Shown one piece after another: positions 8,481 to 17,050 of a stretch of DNA of 64,000 nt (position 1 is the first letter of the stretch; the number at the start of each line of letters is the position of its first letter). Under the pieces are notes generated by a model that did not search any database, had not been told where the DNA came from, and saw only the letters and a program-made list of their open reading frames with translations. Source of the stretch: Rhodoblastus sp. 17X3. Lineage in GTDB: Bacteria; Pseudomonadota; Alphaproteobacteria; Rhizobiales; Beijerinckiaceae. The translations under genes were made by a program, and so were the position numbers. The stretch is taken from positions 149,890 through 213,889 of the forward strand of contig NZ_JASHHX010000005.1 in the NCBI RefSeq assembly GCF_030056575.1. The letters run 5' to 3'.

Positions 8481-9980
8481 TCAAATGGTCTGGTTATAGG
8501 CGCCGACTTCCGGGTTCTCGCGCAGAATGGCGTCCACCGCCTGGAACATGGCGTGGAGGTTTTCCTTCGACGCCGGGCTTTCCACCACCACGACCAGTTC
8601 CGGCTTGTTGGAGGACGCGCGCACAAGGCCCCAGGTGCCGTCCTCGACCGTGACGCGCACGCCATTGACCGTCACGAGACTCGTGATGCCCTGGCCGATG
8701 ATCTTCTCGCCCGCCGCCTGCATGGCCTGGAAACGCGCGACGACCTTGTCGACCACGCCATATTTCACCTCGTCGCCGCAATGGGGCGACATGGTCGGCG
8801 AACCCCAGGTCTTGGGCAGATCGGCGTAAAGTTCGGCCATGCTCTTGCCCGGATTGCGGTCGAGCATTTCCAGCACATGCACCGCCGTCAGCAAGCCGTC
8901 GTCATAGCCGCGCCCGACCGGGGCGTTGAAGAAGAAATGGCCGGACTTCTCGAAACCTGCCAGGGCGTTGAGATCATTGACGCGGCGCTTGATATAGGAA
9001 TGCCCGGTCTTCCAGTAATCGGCCGTCACGCCCTGGGCTTTCAGCACCGGGTCGCTGGCGAACAGCCCGGTCGATTTCACATCGACGACGAAGGTCGCGT
9101 CCGGATAAAGTTTTGAGAGATCGCGCGCCAGCATGACGCCGATCTTGTCGGCGAAGATTTCCTCGCCAAGATTGTCCACCACGCCGCAGCGGTCGCCGTC
9201 GCCATCGAAGCCCAGACCGACGTCGGCGCCCGTCTCGCGGACCTTGTCGGCCATGGCGTGCAGCATTTCCAGATCTTCGGGATTGGGATTGTAGCGCGGG
9301 AAATTATAGTCCGGCGTGATGTCGAGCGGGATGACTTCGCAGCCGAGGCGCTCCAGCAAGGCGGGCGCGAAAGCGCCGGCGGTGCCATTGCCGCAGGCCG
9401 CGACCACCTTCATCTTGCGCGTCAGTTTGGTGTGGCTGGCGAGATCGTCGAGATAGGTCTTGCCGAAATCCTGCACATATTCATAGGAGCCGCCGGAGCG
9501 CGACTGGTAACGGCCGTTCAGCACGATGTCACGCAACCGGCCCATTTCGTCCGGGCCGAAGGTCACGGGGCGCTGGGCGCCCATTTTCACGCCGGTCCAG
9601 CCATTGTCGTTATGCGAGGCCGTGACCATGGCGACCGCCGGGCAATCCAGCGCGAATTGCGCGAAATAGGCCATGGGCGACAGGGCGAGGCCGATGTCCA
9701 CCACCTCGACGCCGCCCGCCATCAGGCCGCAGATCAGGGAATGCTTGATCGAGGCCGAATAGGAGCGGAAGTCGTGGCCGGTCGCCAGACGCGGCTTGAC
9801 GCCCATCTCGTGCAGCAAGGCGGCGAGGCCCAGCCCCAGGGCCTGGACGCCCATCAGGTTGAGTTCGGAGCCGAACAGCCAGCGCGCGTCATATTCGCGG
9901 AAGCCGGTGGGCTTCACCAGCGGCAGGCGCTCATATTCGAACGTGTTCGGCGTGAGAACGGAAACGGGCTTGGGGAACAT
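8481..9980 (-). CDS. Phosphomannomutase / phosphoglucomutase
   Basis: A 499-residue alpha-D-phosphohexomutase interconverting hexose-6-phosphate and hexose-1-phosphate through a phosphoserine. The active-site loop is VTASHNDNGWTG (catalytic Ser122), the metal-binding loop is GFDGDGDRCG (259-264) and the sugar-binding loop is FEKSGHFFF. The C-terminal phosphate-binding domain contains VRASSNKPELVVVVE. Length and motifs fit the AlgC/ManB class acting on mannose and glucose phosphates; which sugar dominates cannot be read. It lies 61 bp downstream of manC on the same strand, so mutase and GDP-mannose synthesis are probably co-regulated for surface polysaccharide precursors. The AIM24-like gene follows closely. 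Confidence 0.93.
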   Translation of the reverse strand: MFPKPVSVLTPNTFEYERLPLVKPTGFREYDARWLFGSELNLMGVQALGLGLAALLHEMGVKPRLATGHDFRSYSASIKHSLICGLMAGGVEVVDIGLALSPMAYFAQFALDCPAVAMVTASHNDNGWTGVKMGAQRPVTFGPDEMGRLRDIVLNGRYQSRSGGSYEYVQDFGKTYLDDLASHTKLTRKMKVVAACGNGTAGAFAPALLERLGCEVIPLDITPDYNFPRYNPNPEDLEMLHAMADKVRETGADVGLGFDGDGDRCGVVDNLGEEIFADKIGVMLARDLSKLYPDATFVVDVKSTGLFASDPVLKAQGVTADYWKTGHSYIKRRVNDLNALAGFEKSGHFFFNAPVGRGYDDGLLTAVHVLEMLDRNPGKSMAELYADLPKTWGSPTMSPHCGDEVKYGVVDKVVARFQAMQAAGEKIIGQGITSLVTVNGVRVTVEDGTWGLVRASSNKPELVVVVESPASKENLHAMFQAVDAILRENPEVGAYNQTI

Positions 9981-10041
9981 GGGGCTACTCGCGACAAGAG
10001 CCGCCCTCGCGGGACGAGGACGGCGGAAAAGGCGGAAAAGG

Positions 10042-11454
10042 TCAGGCGCGGTGATAGACGTCCTCGAGGCGGACGATATCGTCCTCGCCGAGATAGGAGC
10101 CCGTCTGCACCTCGATCAATTCGAGATCGATCTTGCCGGGATTGACCAGGCGATGGACCGAACCCATCGGCAGATAGATCGACTCGTTCTCGTGAATCAT
10201 CGTGACTTCGTTGTCGCGCGTCACTTCCGCCGCGCCCCGCACCACGATCCAGTGCTCGGCGCGATGATAATGCTTCTGCAACGACAGCTTGTGGCCAGGC
10301 TTGACCACGATGCGCTTGACCTGATGGCGCTCGCCGCCGTCGATCGACTGGTAATAGCCCCAGGGCCGATAGACCCGGCTATGTTCCTGCGCCTGCTTGA
10401 GCTTGCGGCGCTTCAGCTCCTCGACCAGCTGCTTGACCTTGTCGCCATATTGCGCGCCGAGCACCAGAACGGCGTCGTCCGTGGTCACGACGATCACGTC
10501 GGAGACGCCGAGCACGGTCGTCAGGCAATCGTCCGAGCGAATATAGACATTGCCGGCGTCCATCACGACCCCATTGCCGCGCACCGCATTGCCATTCTTG
10601 TCGCGGTCCGACAATTCCCACACCGCTTGCCAATTGCCGACGTCCGACCAGCCGATGTCGGCCGGAATGACCGCGGCATGGTTGGTGCGCTCCATGACCG
10701 CATAATCGATCGAGGTTTTCGGCGCGCGGCCGAAGGCGTCCTTGTCGAGCGCGAGAAAGCCGAGGTCGCGGCCGGCCCTGGCGAAGGCCGCGGCCGCGGC
10801 GGCAGCGATTTCCGGCTCGAAGGCCTCCAACTCGCCGCGCATGACGTCGGCGCGGAAGAAGAAATTGCCCGAATTCCACAGATAGCCGTCCGCGATATAG
10901 CGTTCGGCGGTCGCAAGATCCGGCTTTTCGACGAAGGCCTCGACCTTGGCGACGCCAGCGTCGGGCAGGACCAGGGCGCCCGGACGAATATAGCCATAGC
11001 CCGTCGCCGGATGGGTCGGCTTGATGCCGAGCGTCACGATGAAGCCCTTGTCCGCGGCTTCGCCCGCCTTGCGGCACAGGGCGCGAAAGGCGTCGACATC
11101 GCGCACGGCGTGGTCGGCGGCGAAGATCGCGACGACGGCGTCGCCGGCGCGCTGGCTTGCGAATTCGCAGGCGACCGCGACCGCGGCGGCGGAATCGCGT
11201 CGCTCCGGCTCGAGCACGATGTCGCCCGAGACGCCGATCTGCTTCATCTGTTCTTGAACAAGGAAGCGATAATCATGATTGGTGACGACCACAGGTTCGT
11301 CGAAAATTTCCGGGTCCAGCCGCAGCAATGTTTGCTGGAACGTCGATGTTTCGCCCAGCAGGGCGATGAACTGCTTCGGCATTGTTTCACGCGAGGCCGG
11401 CCAGACACGCGTGCCCGCGCCGCCGCACATGATGACCGGAATGATTTTCTTCAT
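10042..11454 (-). CDS. manC: Mannose-1-phosphate guanylyltransferase / mannose-6-phosphate isomerase
   Basis: A 470-residue two-domain enzyme. The N-terminal nucleotidyltransferase has the sugar-nucleotide pyrophosphorylase signature GGAGTRVWPASR (11-22), the FVEKPD substrate motif and LWNSGNFFF. The C-terminal type II phosphomannose isomerase cupin contains RPWGYYQSIDGGERHQVKR and the metal-site strand HYHRAEHWIVV (about 365-470). The enzyme makes GDP-mannose from mannose-1-phosphate and can isomerise mannose-6-phosphate with fructose-6-phosphate. It is first in a likely operon with the phosphohexomutase. A perfect 14-bp palindrome lies 30 bp before its ATG. The similar family names algA, cpsB and xanB reflect pathway, not chemistry. 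Confidence 0.94.
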   Translation of the reverse strand: MKKIIPVIMCGGAGTRVWPASRETMPKQFIALLGETSTFQQTLLRLDPEIFDEPVVVTNHDYRFLVQEQMKQIGVSGDIVLEPERRDSAAAVAVACEFASQRAGDAVVAIFAADHAVRDVDAFRALCRKAGEAADKGFIVTLGIKPTHPATGYGYIRPGALVLPDAGVAKVEAFVEKPDLATAERYIADGYLWNSGNFFFRADVMRGELEAFEPEIAAAAAAAFARAGRDLGFLALDKDAFGRAPKTSIDYAVMERTNHAAVIPADIGWSDVGNWQAVWELSDRDKNGNAVRGNGVVMDAGNVYIRSDDCLTTVLGVSDVIVVTTDDAVLVLGAQYGDKVKQLVEELKRRKLKQAQEHSRVYRPWGYYQSIDGGERHQVKRIVVKPGHKLSLQKHYHRAEHWIVVRGAAEVTRDNEVTMIHENESIYLPMGSVHRLVNPGKIDLELIEVQTGSYLGEDDIVRLEDVYHRA

Positions 11455-11483
11455 GCGACCCCCGAAAAAACTGTTCTGTCATA

Positions 11484-11497
11484 TCGCCGATCGGCGA
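11484..11497. promoter_or_regulatory. Perfect 14-bp palindrome upstream of manC
   Basis: TCGCCGATCGGCGA is its own reverse complement and ends 29 bp before the manC ATG, in the 104-bp spacer between the EamA gene stop and manC. The position suits an operator or a short RNA hairpin in the manC leader. No dedicated regulator gene is adjacent, so function is inferred from symmetry and location only. Confidence 0.4.
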
Positions 11498-11558
11498 GAG
11501 CTGAACTGAACATTAGCCAAGGCGGCGCACGGACGGAACCGGCCACACCAATATTTAA

Positions 11559-12002
11559 CTAACGAAAGGCAACCAGCACGGCGCCGCCCGCGATCAGCGC
11601 GACCCCGAGCCAATTGACCGCCGACAGCCTCTCGCCAAGAAAAGCCGCGCCGAACAGGGCGACCAGCACGACGCTGAGCTTGTCGATGGGCGCCACCCGG
11701 GCGGCGTCGCCCAGCTTTAGGGCGCGAAAATAACACAGCCATGACGCCCCGGTCGCCGCGCCGGAAAGACCAAGAAAAAGCAGCGTCTTAGGGGGACGAC
11801 TCGGCGATTGGAGCCGTCCCGTCGCCGCCAGCAGGAGCGTGAGAAGGCAAACGACCACGATGGTGCGCGCCAGCGTCGCAAGGTCGGAATCGACGCCTTC
11901 GACGCCGATCTTGGCGAAAACCGCCGTCAGGGCGGCGAAAGCCGCCGAGAGCAGGGCCCAGAAGGCCCAGCCGCCCACAAAAGGCGCCTGATCCACTTTC
12001 AT
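11559..12002 (-). CDS. Single-domain EamA (DMT) family transporter
   Basis: The 147-residue product contains one EamA repeat with about four to five membrane helices: [21 protein letters not shown], a central hydrophobic helix, [19 protein letters not shown], and the signature region [21 protein letters not shown]. Full DMT exporters usually have two such repeats (about 300 residues), so this half-size form would have to dimerise. The substrate is unknown. Its ATG overlaps the prfA stop by 4 bp (ATGA), indicating translational coupling. It occupies the place directly after prfA where prmC (the release-factor methyltransferase gene) commonly sits in related genomes. Confidence 0.82.
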   Translation of the reverse strand: MKVDQAPFVGGWAFWALLSAAFAALTAVFAKIGVEGVDSDLATLARTIVVVCLLTLLLAATGRLQSPSRPPKTLLFLGLSGAATGASWLCYFRALKLGDAARVAPIDKLSVVLVALFGAAFLGERLSAVNWLGVALIAGGAVLVAFR

Positions 12003-13075
12003 TCCCCCTCGCTTTCGGCCAGCAGCCGCGCCTGATGGTCGGCGATGAGCGGATCGAGAATTTCGTCGAGCGCCTCGCCCTCGATCACCTTGTCGATCTT
12101 GTAGAGCGTGAGATTGATGCGGTGGTCGCTGACCCGCCCCTGCGGGAAATTATAGGTGCGGATTCGCTCGGACCGGTCGCCTGAGCCGACCTGCTGCTTG
12201 CGGTCGGCGGCGCGGGCGTCGTCCAGCTTCTGGCGCTCCATGTCGAACAGGCGCGAGCGCAGGATATCCATGGCCTTGGCCTTGTTGCGATGCTGCGAGC
12301 GCTCCTCCTGCATCATCACCACAATGCCGGAGGGAATATGCGTGACGCGAATCGCCGATTCCGTCTTGTTGACATGCTGGCCGCCGGCGCCGCCCGCGCG
12401 CATCGTTTCGATGCGCAGATCGGCGTCGTTAATCGCGAGATCGACCTCCTCAGCCTCCGGCAGCACGGCCACGGTCGCGGCGGAGGTGTGAATGCGGCCC
12501 TGCGTTTCCGTCGCCGGCACGCGCTGTACGCGATGGGTTCCGCTTTCGAACTTGAGCCGGGCGAAAACGCCCTTGCCACGCACCTGCGCGATAATTTCCT
12601 TGAAGCCGCCCGCCGTTCCCTCGCTGGCCGAAATCAGCTCCATGTTCCAGCCGCGCCGCTCGGCGTAACGCTGGTACATGCGAAACAGGTCGCCCGCGAA
12701 CAGGGCGGCCTCGTCGCCGCCAGTGCCGGCGCGGATTTCGAGAATCGCGCCTTTTTCGTCTGCGGAATCGCGCGGCAGCAGGGCGAGGCGCAGTTGATGC
12801 TCGGCTTCCGTCAGGCGGCTTTTCAGTTCCGGCAGCTCGTCCTGAGCCAGGGCGCACATTTCGGCATCGGTCTGGGGGTCGGCCGCCATTTTCTCCAGAT
12901 CGGCAGCTTCGCGTTCCAGAGCCCGAAAGGCGACGATCGCCTGCGCGACCGGCTCCAGTTCGGCCAGTTCGCGCGAAAGCGCGGAGAAGGACGAGGAATC
13001 GACCCCTTCCGACAGGCGATGGCCGATTTCTTCGTGACGGCGCAGGATGAGATCGAGTTTTTCGGCGGGCAGCAT
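11999..13075 (-). CDS. prfA: Peptide chain release factor 1
   Basis: A 358-residue class I release factor that recognises UAA and UAG and triggers peptidyl-tRNA hydrolysis. The universal GGQ is at 231-233 within [15 protein letters not shown], and the codon-recognition tripeptide PAT (187-189) identifies RF1 rather than RF2. The acidic [10 protein letters not shown] stretch is also typical. It lies 65 bp downstream of ptsP and overlaps the EamA gene by 4 bp. The usual downstream partner prmC, which methylates the GGQ glutamine, is not here and must be elsewhere if present. Length is normal for the family. Confidence 0.97.
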   Translation of the reverse strand: MLPAEKLDLILRRHEEIGHRLSEGVDSSSFSALSRELAELEPVAQAIVAFRALEREAADLEKMAADPQTDAEMCALAQDELPELKSRLTEAEHQLRLALLPRDSADEKGAILEIRAGTGGDEAALFAGDLFRMYQRYAERRGWNMELISASEGTAGGFKEIIAQVRGKGVFARLKFESGTHRVQRVPATETQGRIHTSAATVAVLPEAEEVDLAINDADLRIETMRAGGAGGQHVNKTESAIRVTHIPSGIVVMMQEERSQHRNKAKAMDILRSRLFDMERQKLDDARAADRKQQVGSGDRSERIRTYNFPQGRVSDHRINLTLYKIDKVIEGEALDEILDPLIADHQARLLAESEGE

Positions 13076-13140
13076 GGCGATGTTCCGGCGACGCGGAGGG
13101 CGTCACGCAAGTCCGGGAAAGGGAAAGACAGGCAAGCCCG

Positions 13141-15405
13141 CTAAAGCGGCGCGCCCTGCTTTTCGGCGAAAGCCTGCAGCTCCTGACGAACGCAGACGCA
13201 GTCGTCGGGCTTGTCGACCATCGGCATCAGGAATTCGCGCGTCGCGCGCAGGTCGACCGCCCGCAGCGCCGCCTTCACCGGACCAATCGCCGAGGGCGTC
13301 ATGGACAGGCCGCGATAGCCGATGGCGGCGAGAGCGATCGCCTCCAGCGGCTTGCCGCCCATTTCGCCGCAGAGATTGACCGGCCTGCCATGCCGGTCGC
13401 CGGCGTCGACAATGGATTTCAACGCGCGGAGATTGGCCGGCGACAAGGTGTCATAGCGCACCGAAACGCGCTTGTTGTCGCGGTCGGCGGCGAAAAGATA
13501 TTGGGTGAGATCGTTGGAGCCGACGGAAAGGAAATCCGCCAGGGCGCAGATTTCGTCGAGCTGCCAAAGCAGCGACGGCACCTCCACCATCACGCCGAGC
13601 TTCAACTCCGTCGGCAATTGATAGCCATGGCGGCGCAGGAACTCGAATTCCCGCCAGGCGATGGCCTTGGCCTGCGACAATTCGGCCGTCGTCGCCACCA
13701 TGGGAAACATGATGCGCATTTCCTGGCCGGCGCCGGCGCGCAGGATGGCGCGCAACTGAATCCGCAACAGCCCCGGCCGATCGAGCCCAATGCGGATCGC
13801 CCGCCACCCAAGCGCAGGATTCTCCTCCTCCATCTTGGCCATATAGGGCAGAACCTTGTCCGAGCCGATGTCGAGGGTTCGGAAGGTGACCGGACGCCCG
13901 TCCGCCGCCTCGATGACCTTGCGATAGAGGGTATATTGCTCGGAGAGGCGCGGGAAACTCGGCGCCACCATGAATTGCAGTTCGGTGCGGAACAGGCCGA
14001 TCGATTTCGCGCCGACCTCGGTGGCGTGCTGGCAATCGATCAGCAGTCCGGCGTTCATGTGAAGGCCGATCTCGACGCCGTCGCGGGTGATCGCCGGAAC
14101 GTCGCGCAGCTTGTGATATTGCTCCTGGCGCCGGGCGCGCAGCCGCGCCTTCTCGCCATAGGCCGCCTCGACGTCCGACGGCGGACGCAGCTGTACTTCG
14201 CCTGAGCCGCCGTCCACGATGATGGCGTCGCCGGTTTCTACCAGATCGGTCACATTCGGAACTTCGCCGATCGCCGGCACTCCGAGCGCGCGGGCGATGA
14301 TGGCGACATGGCTGGTCGGGCTGCCGTCTTCCAGAATGAGGCCGCGCAGATTGGCGCGGTCATATTCGAGCAGGGCCGCCGGCCCCATGTTGCGCGCCAC
14401 CAGAATGGCGTTGGGCGGCAGGACGCCGCCATGCGCCGGGCCCGCGCCCGTCAACTGGCGCAGCAGGCGATTGGCGAGATCGTCGAGATCGTGAAGGCGC
14501 TCGCGCAGATAGGGGTCGGTCTGCCGCTGCAGCTTGGCGCGGGCGTCGTTCTGAACGCGCTCGACCGCCGCCTCGGCGGTGAGGCCCGACTCCAGCGCTT
14601 CGCGCAGGCGGCGCAGCCAGCCCCGGTCATTGGCGAACATGCGCACGGTTTCGAGCACGTCGCGATGTTCGCCCATGCCATAACGGTCGCCGCGCGCGAC
14701 AAGCTGGTCGATCTGCTCGCGCATGGCCTGGATCGCCGCATCCAGCCGACGCATTTCCGCCTGCGGATCCTCTGCGACCAGTTGCTTGACCACGATGCGG
14801 GGCTCATGCAGCACGGCATGGCCGAGGCCGACGCCTTCGCTGAGCGGCGCGCCCTTGAGCGCCATGGGCTTTTGCAGGCTGAAGCTCTGGCCCGGCTGGG
14901 CGAGCGACTGCAATTCGCCGGAGGCGATCATCTCGGCCAGCAGCATGGCCGTCGTCTGCAGCGCCTCGACCTCTTCCTCGGAATAGGTGCGGCGGGCGCG
15001 GTTCTGCACGACGAGAACGCCAAGCGTGTTGCCGCCGCGCAGGATCGGCACGCCGAGGAACGATTGATAGATTTCCTCGCCCGTTTCGGGGCGATAGGAG
15101 AAGGCCGGATGGGCCTGGGCGTCGGCGAGCGCCAGCGACTCCGCTTTTTCCGCGATCAGGCCGACGAGACCCTCGCCCGTGGTCATGGTGGTGAGATGGA
15201 CCGCCTCGCGGTTCAAGCCCTCGGTGGCGTAAAGTTCGAGCTTGCCATCCGAGCGCGCCACATAGACCGAACAGACTTCGGCGACCATGTTGGCGGCGAT
15301 GTGAATGACGATCCGGTCGAGACGCGCCTGCGCATTCACCGGCTCCGCCATGACCTCGCGAAGCCGGCGCAGAAGCAGACGGGGTCCGCCCAGAGCGCCG
15401 CGCAT
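13141..15405 (-). CDS. ptsP: PTS-Ntr enzyme I (phosphoenolpyruvate-protein phosphotransferase)
   Basis: A 754-residue nitrogen-type enzyme I. An N-terminal GAF domain (about 20-165; MVAEVCSVYVARSDGKLELYA) distinguishes PtsP from sugar-PTS enzyme I. It is followed by the HPr-binding region, the phosphohistidine swivel domain with GSPTSHVAIIAR (active His near residue 365), and a C-terminal PEP-binding barrel with MFPMVATTAEL and FLSVGSNDLTQY. It takes phosphate from PEP and passes it to NPr and EIIA-Ntr, a regulatory cascade tied to nitrogen, carbon and potassium homeostasis. The neighbours lysC and prfA match the common alphaproteobacterial order. A good AGGGA ribosome site lies 8 bp before the ATG. 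Confidence 0.95.
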   Translation of the reverse strand: MRGALGGPRLLLRRLREVMAEPVNAQARLDRIVIHIAANMVAEVCSVYVARSDGKLELYATEGLNREAVHLTTMTTGEGLVGLIAEKAESLALADAQAHPAFSYRPETGEEIYQSFLGVPILRGGNTLGVLVVQNRARRTYSEEEVEALQTTAMLLAEMIASGELQSLAQPGQSFSLQKPMALKGAPLSEGVGLGHAVLHEPRIVVKQLVAEDPQAEMRRLDAAIQAMREQIDQLVARGDRYGMGEHRDVLETVRMFANDRGWLRRLREALESGLTAEAAVERVQNDARAKLQRQTDPYLRERLHDLDDLANRLLRQLTGAGPAHGGVLPPNAILVARNMGPAALLEYDRANLRGLILEDGSPTSHVAIIARALGVPAIGEVPNVTDLVETGDAIIVDGGSGEVQLRPPSDVEAAYGEKARLRARRQEQYHKLRDVPAITRDGVEIGLHMNAGLLIDCQHATEVGAKSIGLFRTELQFMVAPSFPRLSEQYTLYRKVIEAADGRPVTFRTLDIGSDKVLPYMAKMEEENPALGWRAIRIGLDRPGLLRIQLRAILRAGAGQEMRIMFPMVATTAELSQAKAIAWREFEFLRRHGYQLPTELKLGVMVEVPSLLWQLDEICALADFLSVGSNDLTQYLFAADRDNKRVSVRYDTLSPANLRALKSIVDAGDRHGRPVNLCGEMGGKPLEAIALAAIGYRGLSMTPSAIGPVKAALRAVDLRATREFLMPMVDKPDDCVCVRQELQAFAEKQGAPL

Positions 15406-15425
15406 ATTTTTTCCCTATTTAGGAC

Positions 15426-15440
15426 GGCGCGAGTCGCGCC
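15426..15440. promoter_or_regulatory. Dyad just upstream of ptsP
   Basis: GGCGCGAGTCGCGCC is a perfect inverted repeat of two 7-bp arms around one central base, about 20 bp before the ptsP start and next to its ribosome site. It could be a repressor-type operator or a structured leader element. There is no independent evidence. Confidence 0.35.
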
Positions 15441-15478
15441 ATCCACGATTGATCTGGCGATTCGCCCGCCGGAAGTTT

Positions 15479-15502
15479 CTTACATCCCCGATGGGATGCA
15501 AG
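15479..15502 (-). promoter_or_regulatory. Stem-loop in the ptsP leader
   Basis: The arms CTTACATCCC (15479-15488) and GGGATGCAAG (15493-15502) pair over ten positions with one G-U wobble around a 4-base loop. It lies about 75 bp upstream of the ptsP ATG in the lysC-ptsP spacer. It may be part of a structured 5' leader; no U-run follows, so a terminator is unlikely. Confidence 0.35.
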
Positions 15503-15572
15503 GGCTGGACCGCAGGCGCGGCCGTTCATGGCCTATGACGGCGCTTCGTCGCGACATTGTGTCGTCGCGAAC

Positions 15573-15600
15573 AAATTTCCGTCAAGCGCAGCGGAAATTT
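15573..15600 (-). terminator. Stem-loop directly after lysC
   Basis: The arms AAATTTCCG (15573-15581) and CGGAAATTT (15592-15600) are perfectly complementary around a 10-base loop, starting 6 bp after the lysC stop on the minus strand. Position suits a transcription terminator or a 3'-end stabiliser. The uridines lie within the second arm and there is no clean trailing U-tract, so terminator strength is uncertain. Confidence 0.5.
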
Positions 15601-15606
15601 CCTGTC

Positions 15607-16842
15607 TTAGGCCTTATCCAGCCCGTACAGCGAATGCAAGGTGCGCACAGCCAGTTCCGTATAGGCCGCATCGATCAGAACGGAGAATTTGATCTCCGAC
15701 GTGGTGATCGCGCGAATATTGACGCCCTTTTCCGCGAGGGCGCGGAAGGCGGCGGCCGCGACGCCGGAATGGCTGCGCATTCCCACGCCAATTGCCGAAA
15801 CTTTCACCACATCGGTCGAGGCCTGCAACGTCGAGAAGCCGATCTCGGCTTTGGCGCCTTCCAGGATCGCGCGGGCGCGCTCGAATTCGGCGGCGGGAAC
15901 CGTGAAGGTGATGTCGGTGGTCTTGGCGTCGTCGGAGACGACCTGGATGATCATGTCGACATTGACATTGGCTTCGGCGAGGGGCTGGAAGATCGCCGCC
16001 GCGACGCCGGGCTTGTCGGCCACCTTGCGCAAGGTGAGCTGCGCCTCGTCCTTGGAAAAGGCGATTCCGGTCACGACCTGCTGTTCCACAATATCCTCCT
16101 CGTCGCAAATCAGCGTGCCAGGCTGCGGATTGGCGGGATCGTCGAACGAAGACCGCACGAAGGTCTTGACGCCATGGATCATGGCCATTTCAACCGAGCG
16201 CACCTGTAGCACCTTGGCCCCGAGCGAGGCCATTTCCAGCATTTCCTCAAAGGCGATCCGGTCAAGCCGGCGCGCTTTGGGCACAACGCGCGGATCGGTG
16301 GTATAGACGCCGTCCACATCGGTATAAATATCGCAGCGATCCGCCTTGATCGCCGCCGCGATGGCCACGGCGCTGGTGTCGGAGCCGCCGCGCCCGAGCG
16401 TGGTGAGCCGCCCCGTCGCCGGGTCGATCCCCTGGAAACCGGCGATCACCGCGACTTCCTTGCGGGAAAACGCTTCTCCCAGATTCGCGCCATCAATGCG
16501 GGCAATTCGCGCAGCGCCATGGGCGCCATCCGTCTCGATCGGAATTTGCCAGCCCTGCCAGGAACGCGCCGGAATGCCCATTTCCTGCAACACGATGGCC
16601 AGCAGTCCGGAGGTCACCTGTTCGCCGGAGGCGACGACGGCGTCATATTCGCACGGATCGTAATGCTTGTCCGCGTCGTTGACCCAGCCGACCAGCTCAT
16701 TGGTCTTGCCCGACATCGCCGAAACGACCACCGCGACCTCAAATCCCGCTTCGACTTCGCGCCTGACGTGACGCGCCACATTGCGAATGCGTTCGATATT
16801 GGCGACCGACGTGCCGCCGAATTTCATGACCAGACGCGCCAT
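15607..16842 (-). CDS. lysC: Aspartate kinase
   Basis: A 411-residue monofunctional aspartokinase making aspartyl-4-phosphate, the entry to lysine, threonine, methionine and diaminopimelate. The kinase signature VMKFGGTSVANIERI starts at residue 5, TLGRGGSDTSAVAIA marks the nucleotide site, and two C-terminal ACT domains (about 265-411, including NVDMIIQVVSDD and KGVNIRAITTSEIKFSVLI) imply feedback control by pathway amino acids. An internal start for a beta subunit, as in Bacillus-type LysC, cannot be excluded. It is first in the lysC-ptsP-prfA run and divergent from ubiG. The later-pathway gene lysA is at 58.7 kb. Confidence 0.96.
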   Translation of the reverse strand: MARLVMKFGGTSVANIERIRNVARHVRREVEAGFEVAVVVSAMSGKTNELVGWVNDADKHYDPCEYDAVVASGEQVTSGLLAIVLQEMGIPARSWQGWQIPIETDGAHGAARIARIDGANLGEAFSRKEVAVIAGFQGIDPATGRLTTLGRGGSDTSAVAIAAAIKADRCDIYTDVDGVYTTDPRVVPKARRLDRIAFEEMLEMASLGAKVLQVRSVEMAMIHGVKTFVRSSFDDPANPQPGTLICDEEDIVEQQVVTGIAFSKDEAQLTLRKVADKPGVAAAIFQPLAEANVNVDMIIQVVSDDAKTTDITFTVPAAEFERARAILEGAKAEIGFSTLQASTDVVKVSAIGVGMRSHSGVAAAAFRALAEKGVNIRAITTSEIKFSVLIDAAYTELAVRTLHSLYGLDKA

Positions 16843-16991
16843 AATGTCCTAAAGTCGCTCAGTGAAGTGATCGCTCGTCTTCCGCGGCGCCAGACCTCGG
16901 GGAGGGGCCCAGGGCGCCATCGTCCCGGGGGCTTTTCTTTCGCTTCCGCTCGTGAGAAAGACCAGGAACCGCGCCCCGCGCGCGAGGCGGC

Positions 16992-17022
16992 TATACATGA
17001 CGGGACGAACGGATTGTGTCAA
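16992..17022 (-). promoter_or_regulatory. Possible lysC promoter
   Basis: On the minus strand a perfect -35 TTGACA (17017-17022) is followed after 19 bp by TGTATA (16992-16997). The spacing is long for sigma-70, so this is tentative. It would give lysC a leader of about 145 nt that contains a GC-rich inverted-repeat stretch. The site lies just upstream of the chosen ubiG start and would overlap any longer ubiG start. Confidence 0.35.
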
Positions 17023-17050
17023 CGTGTCACGAGAGAGTTTGGAGCGCGGC

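Noticed and set aside
16952..17050. N-terminal extension of UbiG
   Set aside because: The extra residues are Arg-rich, start upstream of the likely promoter area and do not resemble UbiG N-termini; ATG 17051 has a ribosome site.
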